From the NCBI GenBank assembly GCA_946803715.1, contig CAMPET010000146.1, forward strand, positions 76,800 to 92,317: a stretch of DNA of 15,518 bases. The letters run 5' to 3'. This document shows, in pieces, positions 7,734 through 15,518 of the stretch. How positions within the stretch are numbered: position 1 is the first letter of the stretch; every line of letters starts with the position of its first letter. This stretch comes from Beroe ovata (taxonomy: Eukaryota; Ctenophora; Nuda; Beroida; Beroidae). The translations under genes and the position numbers were made by a program. The notes under the pieces were generated by a model. The model searched no databases. It was not told where the DNA came from and saw only the letters and a list, made by a program, of their open reading frames with translations.

Positions 7734-8702
7734 TCACTTTGCTCGATGTTTTTTGACATTTGGAACCATAGCCTCAGTGATATTGAACTCCTTAATCAGG
7801 TCCTTCCACTTCTGAATTGTCATAGCAACAACCACCTGTGATGGGTCGATTGCACGTGTCGTTCCGGCAGTGCTGGTGATAACAGAACCTTGGTGGAGGT
7901 CTATCTTGACAACTGGAACATTGTCCTCGTCCGTGTACAATTTAACTTTACCGTCCTTCACCAGGAATGAAAGGTGGAACATGTTTTCTATCGTGGTGGG
8001 GAACGACAGAGGGTCGACAATGAACTCAAAGAAGGGTACATGAGTGTGGGACCCGGTATTTGGATCAGTGAGTTTATGGATAGCTTTAAGCACACGTTGT
8101 ACTTCCTTTGTGGTACTCTCTTCCTGTTCTTCTTGTTGGAGTTGTTGAGGTTTCTTCTTCTCAGCATTCGTCGGTTTTTTTTGAACATTCCTCTCTCGTG
8201 CTGCTCGGGTTTTGATGATAGGCTCCATTGCAAGGGGACCGTATATGAAGTCCAATTTAGCTGTCACATTGAACATTGATGCCGCATATTTGCCGAGTTT
8301 AGCCCAGTCCAGCTCAGGGGCTGCGTTCCGGTTTGAAGGGTTAGAAGTAGAACGGCATCGACCATCCATGTAAGTAACCAGTTTCTCGGCGAATATATTC
8401 CTATCAAATTCTGTCATATTAGTTTGCAGATTCTCTGCTTGCTCCTGCCCTAACTCTGATGCGAGTTTCAGAACATTGCTATCGTAAACCGCTTCCCTCG
8501 GGTTTTTCACCCGGGCAAACAACTGATTCATCTCTTCTAACGTCTCCAGAAGTCCGGTTGAGTCAGGTCGTACCAATTCACTCCGTTTCTCTTTGGTTTT
8601 GAAGAGAAGAGTCCTGTACTTGAACCGCAGGTCGGTCGAAGCTGCTTGTTCATTTTCTTCCTGTGAGGCAGAACTGGACCCATCATTGTCTGGAACAGTC
8701 AT
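7734..8702 (-). CDS. NSMCE4A: SMC5/6 complex kleisin subunit Nse4 (NSMCE4), 322 aa
   Basis: Nse4 is the kleisin of the nuclear SMC5/6 complex. It bridges the SMC5 and SMC6 heads and binds Nse1-Nse3, acting in DNA repair, replication-fork stability and defence against extrachromosomal DNA. An N-terminal segment LRFKYRTLL followed by the LEEMNQLFARV and NPREAVYDSNVL region matches the Nse4 N-terminal domain. Residues about 222-245 carry FFEFIVDPLSF and then ENMFHLSFLVKDGKV, the hallmark of the Nse4 C-terminal winged helix, followed by DEDNVPVV and an MTIQKWKDLI segment. A Lys/Gln/Glu-rich linker (about 165-205) separates the two. The length fits the family; vertebrates have about 330-385 residues. 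The coding region has no introns. The start is ATG 8702, five nt after a CTAG acceptor. The open frame upstream begins with TTG and has no ATG before an in-frame stop. The vertebrate paralogue EID3 is similar, so the symbol means the NSMCE4 family. Confidence 0.92.
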   Translation of the reverse strand: MTVPDNDGSSSASQEENEQAASTDLRFKYRTLLFKTKEKRSELVRPDSTGLLETLEEMNQLFARVKNPREAVYDSNVLKLASELGQEQAENLQTNMTEFDRNIFAEKLVTYMDGRCRSTSNPSNRNAAPELDWAKLGKYAASMFNVTAKLDFIYGPLAMEPIIKTRAARERNVQKKPTNAEKKKPQQLQQEEQEESTTKEVQRVLKAIHKLTDPNTGSHTHVPFFEFIVDPLSFPTTIENMFHLSFLVKDGKVKLYTDEDNVPVVKIDLHQGSVITSTAGTTRAIDPSQVVVAMTIQKWKDLIKEFNITEAMVPNVKKHRAK

Positions 8703-8707
8703 CACAG

Positions 8708-8725
8708 CTAGGAATGGAGATTGAG
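8708..8725 (-). promoter_or_regulatory. 3' splice site five nt before the NSMCE4 start codon
   Basis: On the minus strand ACTGAC (branch-like), then TCAATCTCCATTC, lead to CTAG at 8711-8708, followed by CTGTG and the ATG. It supports the chosen start and implies an upstream UTR exon or a spliced leader. Confidence 0.5.
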
Positions 8726-9803
8726 TCAGTTCATTAGTCCATTTTGTACTCAAAGAACGCTCATTGTTGAAGGTTTATACTATAGATACTGTAAGCCATC
8801 TATTTTCACGATCCTTATCCAATGAAACTTATGAATAAGGAATATACTACATATCGTAATATCGTGTCGAGTATCCATAGTGCCCAGGATAAGGCTTACA
8901 AAGTAACTTGATAATAGGTGAACTGTAATAACCATGATCACACCAGTTGCTCACAGGTCAGTGGTGTTCAATCCAATATCAATGCATGTTTGGATCCACT
9001 AATTCATGCCCCCAAAGGTATAATAGATATCAGAGTATACACAAGCTATAACGTTGTGATTGTGAAACATTAAGATTGGTACCACTCAGATCTTAAACCG
9101 GGTGATCTGACCTCAATAAGCTGCCCAACCACAGTTTAACTGTTTGTGACTGATAACACTCTCAAGAAGAGATTAGCTGCCCACTTTCATGTGACCTCAT
9201 AAAGTATTCTAATATTTAGGACTCAATTCAGAAACTTGTTTCTTATGTAGGTATGTGATAAGCCTACTATGTAAATTATAAGGTGTAACTATGGTGACAA
9301 TACATAGGTAGTAGTAAGAGAAATTATATTCGCATTGAGAGAAAATCATATTGCATTGATGATCTCACAACATTTTACACCTGAATGAAGTAGATAGCGG
9401 CCATATAAAAGTGGGGCAGAGTAAGATTACAGACATCACTAGCAATTAATAAACAGTGAATAGAGTGAAATCAATAAAACAAAAATACCTATAATCACAT
9501 GAAGTAATATTTACAAAACTGCACAGCTTTACATTCTCTGATCTAGAAACGCACAATCATCTTGACCCATCAATGCTTATACACAATATACATGCCCAAT
9601 ATATTCAATTCAAAAATAAAAAGTGAAAATTTACTCTGAAGTGAAATTCTATCATACATCATCCTCCAAAAAAATCCCTTGATAAATAAAGTAAAACTTG
9701 ATAAATATCAACAAAAAACCCTCAACAGTCCTGAATAAATTACAGAGTCTCTGACACGAACAAAAGTTTTACGGACTGATAAAACTGGACAATGTCTAAA
9801 TAA
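8726..9803. other. spacer between NSMCE4 and UBXN11
   Basis: AT-rich, no repeat tract and no open frame of note. It should hold the NSMCE4 promoter on its left and the UBXN11 3' UTR on its right. No consensus minus-strand AATAAA is visible near the UBXN11 stop; AGTAAA occurs about 170 nt past it. Several plus-strand AATAAA at 9440-9740 have no plus-strand gene to serve. Confidence 0.6.
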
Positions 9804-11042
9804 TCACAAATCTCTGACATGCAGTGTAGCACTGGGTACCAGCCCAGCACTTTCTAAAGTCTCACTAGGGATATCATATTTCCTGTTGGGAAATGTTGTT
9901 CGGATTTCATAGATACCCTTCTTGTGGTGCACATTGATAAACTTTCTCAAATCACCGATGGTATCAGAGTATTGTAGTTTAACTATCACAGTTTTCTTCC
10001 CACCATCCATCTTGACTCTTAGTGTTGCTATGGGACCTGATGTACCTTCTCCTGACTGTATTTGCTTGACAACAGAAGTTTCAGCCACTTCAACCTGTAC
10101 TGGCGTGTTGATGGGTCCTATCATGGAACTAACAGAAGATCTGATGTCAATGATTTTTCCATCCCTTATCACATTAGCGGGAAGCTTGTTCAGGAACCTC
10201 TCTACTGTCTGTGGAGCAGGACTGTCACTGGTTTCTGTTGCAGCATCTTGAGCTCCATCAACATCACCTCCAGATAAAATTCCCCTGATTTCTGCCAATT
10301 CTTTTGCTCCTTCCGTTAAGGCACTTCCTTTGCCAGGGAATGCTGAACGTTTGTCAAGGTACTTTTTCTCTCGGAGATCCGTCAACTTGATTGGCATTCC
10401 CTTTGGGTATCTTGCTTGAAGCTCAGAAGGAAAGTAGCCATCCTCTAAATCTTGTACAAATTGCCGAGTCATTGGCTCTGAAAGGGGTCTGAAAGGTCCA
10501 CCAAACATGAAAATACCATTCCTGTACAGGGTAAGGGGTATTGGTTCAGGTTGTACAACACGAGTTATTCCATCTGGTCCTTTCTCCACCATGCCTACAC
10601 CGTCTCCTGCAAGAATGTTTAGTTCATGGACATTGTGGACAATCCTATTGTAATCGGGTGTTTTATTTGTCAGAGAGTCGCTCTGATTCCAGGTTGGCTG
10701 GGTGAGAACTGTACTTGACAACTCTTCCTCCCCCTCCTCGAGGGGTTCAAGTTCATTGTCTGGTGACTCGCTATCACCAACCCAAACCATTCCATAGTCC
10801 GCAAGAAATTCTTCCATCTCTTGAATCTGCTTGAAAGCTTTTGTCACCTGACCCTTGAGATAAACGACGAGTTTATCTTTAGACCTGTCCTCAGCTAGTG
10901 CCTCCCTGAACTGGTGGAGTTGTTTGTCTTTCTCCTCTAAGATTCTATTCTTGTTAGCCAGTTCTTCTTCAACAGCCCGGAGCCTGGCAGCCATACTACT
11001 CAAAAGACTGTCATCATGACCACTGTTGCCAAACCTAGACAT
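9804..11042 (-). CDS. UBXN11: UBX domain-containing protein 11 (p97 adaptor-like), 412 aa
   Basis: A cytosolic UBX protein. The family binds the AAA ATPase p97/VCP, and mammalian UBXN11 (socius) is also linked to Rnd GTPases and actin. In order: a coiled coil at about 13-80 with the family-specific EEFLADYGMVWVGD (78-90); an acidic linker (about 91-108); a SEP-type domain at about 167-229 with PIPLTLYRNGIFMFGGPFRP and DGYFPSELQARYPKG; the motif ERFLNKLPANVIRDGKIIDI (281-300); and a C-terminal UBX fold (about 336-412) ending in LVPSATLHV. The order and spacing match UBXN11 rather than p47 or UBXN2 proteins. The UBX S3-S4 loop reads FPNR instead of FPR. The start is ATG 11042 with an in-frame TAG just upstream. 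The stop is TGA 9806-9804. There are no introns in the coding region. The protein is shorter than the human one (about 520), mainly at the N-terminus. Confidence 0.93.
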   Translation of the reverse strand: MSRFGNSGHDDSLLSSMAARLRAVEEELANKNRILEEKDKQLHQFREALAEDRSKDKLVVYLKGQVTKAFKQIQEMEEFLADYGMVWVGDSESPDNELEPLEEGEEELSSTVLTQPTWNQSDSLTNKTPDYNRIVHNVHELNILAGDGVGMVEKGPDGITRVVQPEPIPLTLYRNGIFMFGGPFRPLSEPMTRQFVQDLEDGYFPSELQARYPKGMPIKLTDLREKKYLDKRSAFPGKGSALTEGAKELAEIRGILSGGDVDGAQDAATETSDSPAPQTVERFLNKLPANVIRDGKIIDIRSSVSSMIGPINTPVQVEVAETSVVKQIQSGEGTSGPIATLRVKMDGGKKTVIVKLQYSDTIGDLRKFINVHHKKGIYEIRTTFPNRKYDIPSETLESAGLVPSATLHVRDL

Positions 11043-11048
11043 TCCACC

Positions 11049-11064
11049 CTAGTCAAAAAGCAGG
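11049..11064 (-). promoter_or_regulatory. 3' splice site six nt before the UBXN11 start codon
   Basis: The minus strand reads CTGCTTTTTGACTAG, then GGTGGA and the ATG. TAAC (branch-like) lies a little upstream. The AG is at 11050-11049. Confidence 0.5.
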
Positions 11065-11070
11065 TCGTGT

Positions 11071-11197
11071 TATGCATGTGCATCAGATTTTCCATGCAAG
11101 TTGCATTGAAAAATCAATTAAAAATGCTTTAATTGGTCTAATGGGATGCTGTATTGTGCTTTGCATTGCAGAGTCTGCAATGCACCATGCAAAGCAC
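11071..11197. promoter_or_regulatory. ATGC-motif cluster upstream of UBXN11
   Basis: About ten ATGC/GCAT occurrences lie within 127 bp, beginning 29 bp before the start codon. They include TATGCATG, CCATGCAAG and ATGCAAAG. ATGC is the half-site recognised by POU-specific domains. Part of the enrichment comes from the inverted repeat inside this stretch. Confidence 0.35.
11156..11197. repeat. 42-bp nested inverted repeat
   Basis: The outer arms GTGCTTTGCAT (11156-11166) and ATGCAAAGCAC (11187-11197) are perfect. An inner palindrome, CATTGCAGA-G-TCTGCAATG (11164-11182), overlaps them. The two arms are the same sequence except for a 7-nt insertion in the right one. Confidence 0.85.
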
Positions 11198-11998
11198 TCT
11201 CAATTTTCAAAAAATTTCAAATTGTCACTCAAAGTGCTTTCACATATTGCACTACAGAATTTCCTCAAGTTATGTTGTGCAGACAGAATATATTAGGTAC
11301 ACCACACAACTTTATACAGCCATCAACAAGACTAGTATAATTGACTTTCGTTGGGAAAAGCAGAGCAGGTGAGTTAGAGTGAGTTCACATTCTGGTGTGA
11401 GATGTCAACGATATCACTTGAAAGGAGATATAGTTATTAGAGCCACGTGTACCCAAAAAAGTGGAACTCAGGGTTCTATCTTTCAAAACCCGTACCTATT
11501 GCAATTCATTATTCATGTCAAATGAAATATGATGTTGATCTCAATGATATCCTACAACACATGAAATTTAGTAAGCAGCAGTGCAAGCGAAGGTGATATC
11601 TCGTGACATCTATCCAGTGTGTCTCTTGTAACAAAAGATCAACACTGGTATAACACTTGGTTGATGGTGGTAAAGAGGGAATCACCTGCTGTCAGTATGT
11701 AAAGTAGAGAGTTAGTCCAGTTAACACAAACCTATGTCTGAACACACGCACACAGACACATACATACACACGCCCACACACATACAGTACACACACGCTA
11801 CACAATCCAAACACGCACACACTCACACAGACATACACAAAGGAGTTGCCTGTTGCTACACAATCTGAACAAGTATGAGAAGTTACAAAATGTGATACTA
11901 TTACACAATACACAATCATATAGGTATGCTGAATGGCGAATCAGTCATTCTTCAATAGCGGACCCACACAGTCTCAATCCCTCTAATAGTTCTTATAC

Positions 11999-12062
11999 TA
12001 TTTTCTTGTAGCATTCAAAAGTTCTCTCTTAAGAGAGAAGTTTTGAATGCTACAAGAAAATA
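11999..12062. repeat. 64-bp near-perfect palindrome without spacer
   Basis: The arms 11999-12030 and 12031-12062 are reverse complements at 31 of 32 positions; the exception is G12021 against G12040. The centre is CTCTCTT-AAGAGAG. It begins and ends with TA and complementarity stops exactly there, so a 60-bp element flanked by a duplicated TA is possible, as in Tc1/mariner-type MITEs. Cruciform DNA or a short fold-back are alternatives. Confidence 0.9.
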
Positions 12063-12257
12063 TCAGGTAGATCTGTAAGACTAGCCGAATTTTCAACTCC
12101 CACCCGACGTATCACGTCACACTTCAGGGGCGGTTTCGTCAACCTGTTACAGGTTGGAGTCCTGAGATTATTCCAAAATGGGAAATGAGGGAAGCAGGTC
12201 AAGGATCTCGGAACATAATGCTCATATTCAAATATATATCTTGAAAGCATGTTATAA

Positions 12258-12267
12258 GTCACGTGAC
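12258..12267. promoter_or_regulatory. E-box palindrome GTCACGTGAC
   Basis: A perfect 10-bp palindrome containing CACGTG, the core site of USF, MITF/TFE and Myc-type bHLH-zip factors. No promoter is defined around it. Confidence 0.3.
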
Positions 12268-12317
12268 ACTTTGTACCACGATATAAGCTCCATCCATTAG
12301 CGTAGTTCTTTGCTCTG

Positions 12318-12357
12318 TGCGTGTGTGTGTGCGTTTGTGTGTATGTATGTGTGTGTA

Positions 12358-12388
<31 letters not shown>

Positions 12389-12461
12389 GTGTTTATCCTA
12401 ACAGTTCTATTCCGATGTACGTGTACACTANTGTTTGTGTGTGTGCACTGTGTGTGTGTGT
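12318..12461. repeat. interrupted (TG)n region with an unresolved base
   Basis: TG units interrupted by CG, TT and TATG occupy about 12318-12392, with a second block at 12432-12461. Position 12431 is N, the only ambiguous base in the window. It probably reflects disagreement or slippage in the assembly. Confidence 0.9.
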
Positions 12462-12563
12462 CACTCTCTACTAATCTCATGGCACATTTTCTAACGACTG
12501 TAAACTTCCTCAGTAATTAGACAGGGAGTTTATCATATTCTGCCAGTCTCTCTCTCTCCCTAC

Positions 12564-12648
12564 CTTTGAACAGCACACAGCACACAACGTTGGCGGTGAA
12601 CAGTCCAGCAATGATCATTCCAGGTGACTGAAGAAAGTCATTGTTGGG
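12564..12648 (-). CDS. possible transmembrane exon of an unidentified gene (partial)
   Basis: An 85-nt block on the minus strand between an acceptor (gcattacag) and a donor (GTAGGG). In its one fully open frame it encodes 28 residues with a hydrophobic run, MIIAGLFTANVVCCVLF, long enough to cross a membrane, followed by Lys. It leaves in phase 1. A downstream acceptor at 11686 (gacagcag) would continue the frame as GDSLFTTINQVLYQC and stop at TGA 11641-11639, giving a plausible short C-terminus. No upstream coding exon could be fixed. A donor-like GTAAGT near 12860 would follow a non-coding exon, because the phase-0 frame contains a stop. I do not recognise the family, and the exon may be chance. 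Confidence 0.33.
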
Positions 12649-13078
12649 CTGTAATGCTGATTATCACACCCAAACACACACTCTCTCGCACACGTACACA
12701 AATATAAATGGAGCACACGATTTTGTGCAGGACTTCACACTTGGATAAAGGACTAGAACTACTATGAACCTAAACTAATATCGCGATTAATCAGAGAACA
12801 TCAGTCAGTAGCTCCGTGAACTCTATGCTGAAATGAATCTAGTGCAAATCCTACAACACTTACAAGTCTTTAAAATCGTAGTGTACCGATAAGACGCAAC
12901 GAACAGCTATCAAAGAAGGGGTCGGCAGCGTTACGAATCCAGTGTGTGTGTGTGTGTACAATGGAGGAGACCGACTCAGCATGAGACGGAAAAACGAAGT
13001 TTCAATTTTTGTTCCTAGGTGTAATATATATCCTGTAGTTGCCCCTCAAGAGCTATACAAACAAGATCCGGTTCGCTC

Positions 13079-13159
13079 ATTGGCGGAACGAGGTCACATG
13101 ACGGGTAGAGAAACGCTCTCATTGGTTGACGACGAGCAGTGATCTACTAATGTGATTGG
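13079..13159 (-). promoter_or_regulatory. three CCAAT boxes, possible promoter
   Basis: ATTGG on the plus strand (CCAAT on the minus) occurs at 13079-13083, 13121-13125 and 13155-13159. TCACATGA (13094-13101) lies between the first two, in DNA with more CpG than its surroundings. Multiple CCAAT boxes are typical of NF-Y-bound promoters. The nearest candidate is the minus-strand transmembrane exon about 430 bp to the left. Confidence 0.3.
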
Positions 13160-14520
13160 GCAGTGTCACAAACTGTGTGTGTGTGCGTGTGTGCGTGTGT
13201 GTGTGTCATGTGTGCACACTAATTAAGACATAGTGCAGCTGAAGTAACATGTTGACCTGAAGAAACATGATAACCTGGCTACCTGAGTCATTGTTGACAC
13301 TGTCATTGTCAACATACGTCCAGCTGTTGACAGTTGTCTGAACCACGTTAAGAGAAAGATGGTGACTGAAATCGCTCCATTTCTACAATTCATTGCAACA
13401 CCACGTCATGATACAATTGTTGACACTGATAACACCGTCATGCGATTTAACACGATTAACTCCCCTGTAACTTTAGTCTCTTCTCGCTATTCACTGCACA
13501 GAGGTTTCCTCACTCACTCCTAATTCCTACTCGTGACATTATGTCGAGTTGGCACCCTATTTCACTACCAACTGAGATAGATTATTGAGGAGTGAAGAAT
13601 GGTCCCGCCCACTTTATTGATTTACAAAGGGTATGTGGGAAGTATTAAGTAAGGGAACTCGGGGCAACATGATTACTATGTGGCGGTGGTGGGCAACACG
13701 ATGTGAGAGTAGGAACGAGAAAAAAAGTTGAGGAAATGACCACTTTGCGAACAAAACACCAAAAGAGATTCGCACCATAATTCTGAGCTCCCATTTTTCT
13801 AAAAAAAAGGCAACAAAAGGGATGACAAAATCGCAAGCTAGTTGTCACACTCACACCAAAACTCGAACCATTGAGCTCAAAATGGTCAAATAATACAGAT
13901 TTTATTTGAATCTTTGAACGCAGCACAGTTGAATTTAGAAACGGGACAATGGAAACTCAAAAATTTCTTTGAAAATCTTTTGTTACCGTATTTCGTGATG
14001 CTGCGTTGAAGTTGCAAAAACTCGTTTCGCCGTGTGCTCATCAAAACTAGAACATTATTTGCACGGGGTTACTTGGTAGGTATAGAAAGACCAGTTGAAA
14101 GCCCGACTATTATATAAAATATGTATTAGCCTATCATGACAATGAATGCTATGAATTCATTTATGTCAATATTTGTACCCTTGCTGCATGAGTGAATAGG
14201 TGACCGGGCTATAACATGATATATATGTACAGTGATGTAATCAGGCTGTGAACCTATCGTTGCCCATTGGTAACCGGTGCTGAGCATTTGGAAGAGAACC
14301 AACAGATGTCCAGTTAAGTAATACCTTTGCGTACTGTGTGGGACAATTATGACACAAATTATGTCATACATTAATTAACAATACGTTACTCGATATATTT
14401 ATACTATATACATTGATTATTCATCAACTTATCGAATAAAGTGATGACTGATTATCTTAATAGTATGGTCATCTTGTACAATGTACAATAATACCTACGT
14501 TATAAATAAGACAATGAACC

Positions 14521-14770
14521 CAAGCACACGAACTTGCACACATGGACAAACATAGACACGCACAAACTCGTCACTCAATCACACACATACACATTACACA
14601 CACAGACACACAGACAGTAGACGCACAAACACACTCAAACACACACTCAAACACACACATAGACACACACACAGACACACAGACACACAGACACAGACAG
14701 ACAAAAGACGCAAAAACACATTCAATCACACACATATACAAACACAGACACAAACGCACTTAGGTACACA
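14521..14770. repeat. CA-rich degenerate microsatellite
   Basis: ACAC, ACAGAC and ACTCAAACAC units over about 250 bp. Frames on either strand give only Thr/His or Cys/Val repeats. Confidence 0.9.
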
Positions 14771-15180
14771 CTCAGACGAGCGTACAGGAAACTGTGCGGG
14801 AGGGTTAAATGAGGAGCTGCCCATTGCAGCGAAGTCTCGGGCGATTACATTTCCTTAACTAAACCGTCTCTAGCTTGATTACTCGAATCCTTCGATTCCT
14901 GTCATTGGCAGTACAGCTGTTGGAATAGAAGTAAAACTCTACTAAATGAAAAACACAAACACACAGACACAGTACACACAGACACAGTACACACACACAC
15001 AGACACACACATCGTAGAAACTTGATACCCCATACAGTGCAGGGTTAATTGCTGGGATTATTACACACAATTACTGTAACTCGTTCCCAACTAACACGAA
15101 CATTGCTCCACACTTACAAAACAAACACACGTCACACACATACATACATACATACGCAGTTTGTACATACATACATACGT

Positions 15181-15243
15181 GTTTGTATGCATGTGCGTAT
15201 GTATGTGCGTATTACGCACATACATACGCACATACATACAAAC
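15181..15243. repeat. 63-bp near-perfect palindrome in ACAT/GTAT repeats
   Basis: The arms 15181-15211 and 15213-15243 are reverse complements at 30 of 31 positions around the single base T15212. Each arm is built of GTAT and GTGC units. The junction GCGTA-T-TACGC is sharp, as after an inverted duplication of a microsatellite arm. Confidence 0.9.
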
Positions 15244-15283
15244 TCATATGAATACAAACACACATACATTTGCTCACACGCAC

Positions 15284-15340
15284 ACACGCACAAACACAAG
15301 TAAGTAACACACACACACAAACACAAGTAAGTAACACACA
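15284..15340. repeat. 27-bp tandem duplication within CA repeats
   Basis: The segment CAAACACAAGTAAGTAACAC occurs at 15291-15310 and again at 15318-15337, each copy preceded by a CA run. Confidence 0.8.
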
Positions 15341-15357
15341 CGCGTTAATCGAGCACG

Positions 15358-15518
15358 GTGTGTGTGTGTGTGTGCTGTATGAATACACAAAACACACACT
15401 CAGTGGGTGTAATATCTGTGTGTGTATGCGTAAGTGTATGTGTGTGGGTTTTTGTATGTATGTGTGTACTGTGTCTGTATGTGTGTGTCTATCTGTGTGT
15501 GTGTGTGTGTGTGTGTGT
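15358..15518. repeat. TG-rich microsatellite to the window edge
   Basis: TG units interrupted by TATG and CTG, in the opposite orientation to the CA blocks just left of it. The repeat continues past the end of the window. Confidence 0.9.

Larger units (their letters stand above)
11198..12563. other. spacer right of UBXN11
   Basis: No supported gene. It contains a CA-rich tract at about 11740-11845, the 64-bp palindrome, a 17-bp palindrome at 12140-12156 (CAACCTGT-T-ACAGGTTG), an E-box palindrome GTCACGTGAC at 12258-12267 and TG tracts at about 12318-12392 and 12432-12461. A possible last exon for the transmembrane gene (about 11685-11639, minus) is discussed in that entry. Confidence 0.55.
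12649..15518. other. gene-free right flank, microsatellite-rich
   Basis: I see no supported coding region. Open frames at 12942-13142, 13645-13926 and 14126-14371 show no domain and no exon borders. TG tracts lie at about 12941-12957 and 13173-13206. Large CA-rich blocks fill 14521-14770 and 14945-15010, and mixed CA/TG/ACAT repeats fill 15120-15518. The motif ATTGTTGACACTG occurs twice, near 13290 and 13418. Confidence 0.65.

Noticed and set aside
7974-8279. Plus-strand 101-codon open frame with hydrophobic residues
   Set aside because: It is the antisense shadow of NSMCE4.
8703-8753. 17-codon upstream extension of NSMCE4
   Set aside because: It begins with TTG, has no ATG before an in-frame stop and is cut by the CTAG acceptor just before ATG 8702.
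12942-13142. 66-codon plus-strand open frame
   Set aside because: It starts in a TG tract, has no family resemblance and overlaps the CCAAT-rich stretch.
13645-13926. 93-codon minus-strand open frame
   Set aside because: No domain, no start context and no exon borders. Its length is within chance expectation.

Overview
The window looks like nuclear DNA of an invertebrate animal. It has spliceosomal introns with good GT..AG borders and three recognisable eukaryotic genes, all on the minus strand. Much of the rest is dinucleotide microsatellite, mostly (TG/CA)n. The single N at 12431 lies inside such a tract. I cannot place the species. A non-bilaterian such as a sponge is possible, but nothing here proves it.

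Layout from left to right. 1-2079 is non-coding: a 21-bp palindromic tandem array, GA and CA/TG tracts, two perfect CRE sites, one RFX-like X-box, and probably the 3' UTR of the first gene near its right end. 2080-5917 holds a four-exon gene whose splice phases fit together. It predicts a 577-residue nuclear protein with a two-block leucine-zipper coiled coil, a polyglutamine tract and a POU-specific DNA-binding domain, but no homeodomain. 5918-7733 is CA/TG-rich spacer with a 19-bp repeat array. 7734-8707 is NSMCE4, the kleisin subunit of the SMC5/6 complex, with an uninterrupted coding region. 8712-9803 is spacer. 9804-11048 is UBXN11, a coiled-coil/SEP/UBX adaptor of p97, also uninterrupted. 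11053-15518 is mostly spacer with microsatellites and two near-perfect palindromes of 64 and 63 bp. It also contains one plausible transmembrane exon (12564-12648) of an unidentified minus-strand gene and a CCAAT-rich stretch that could be its promoter.

The three genes have unrelated jobs: transcription, SMC5/6 genome maintenance and p97 adaptor function. They share one trait. In each, the start codon lies 4-6 nt after a CTAG 3' splice site preceded by a branch-point-like sequence. That suggests either a 5'-UTR intron in all three genes or spliced-leader trans-splicing. The most unusual protein is the zipper plus POU-specific protein without a homeodomain. Clusters of ATGC, the half-site read by POU-specific domains, occur in its own third intron and just upstream of UBXN11.
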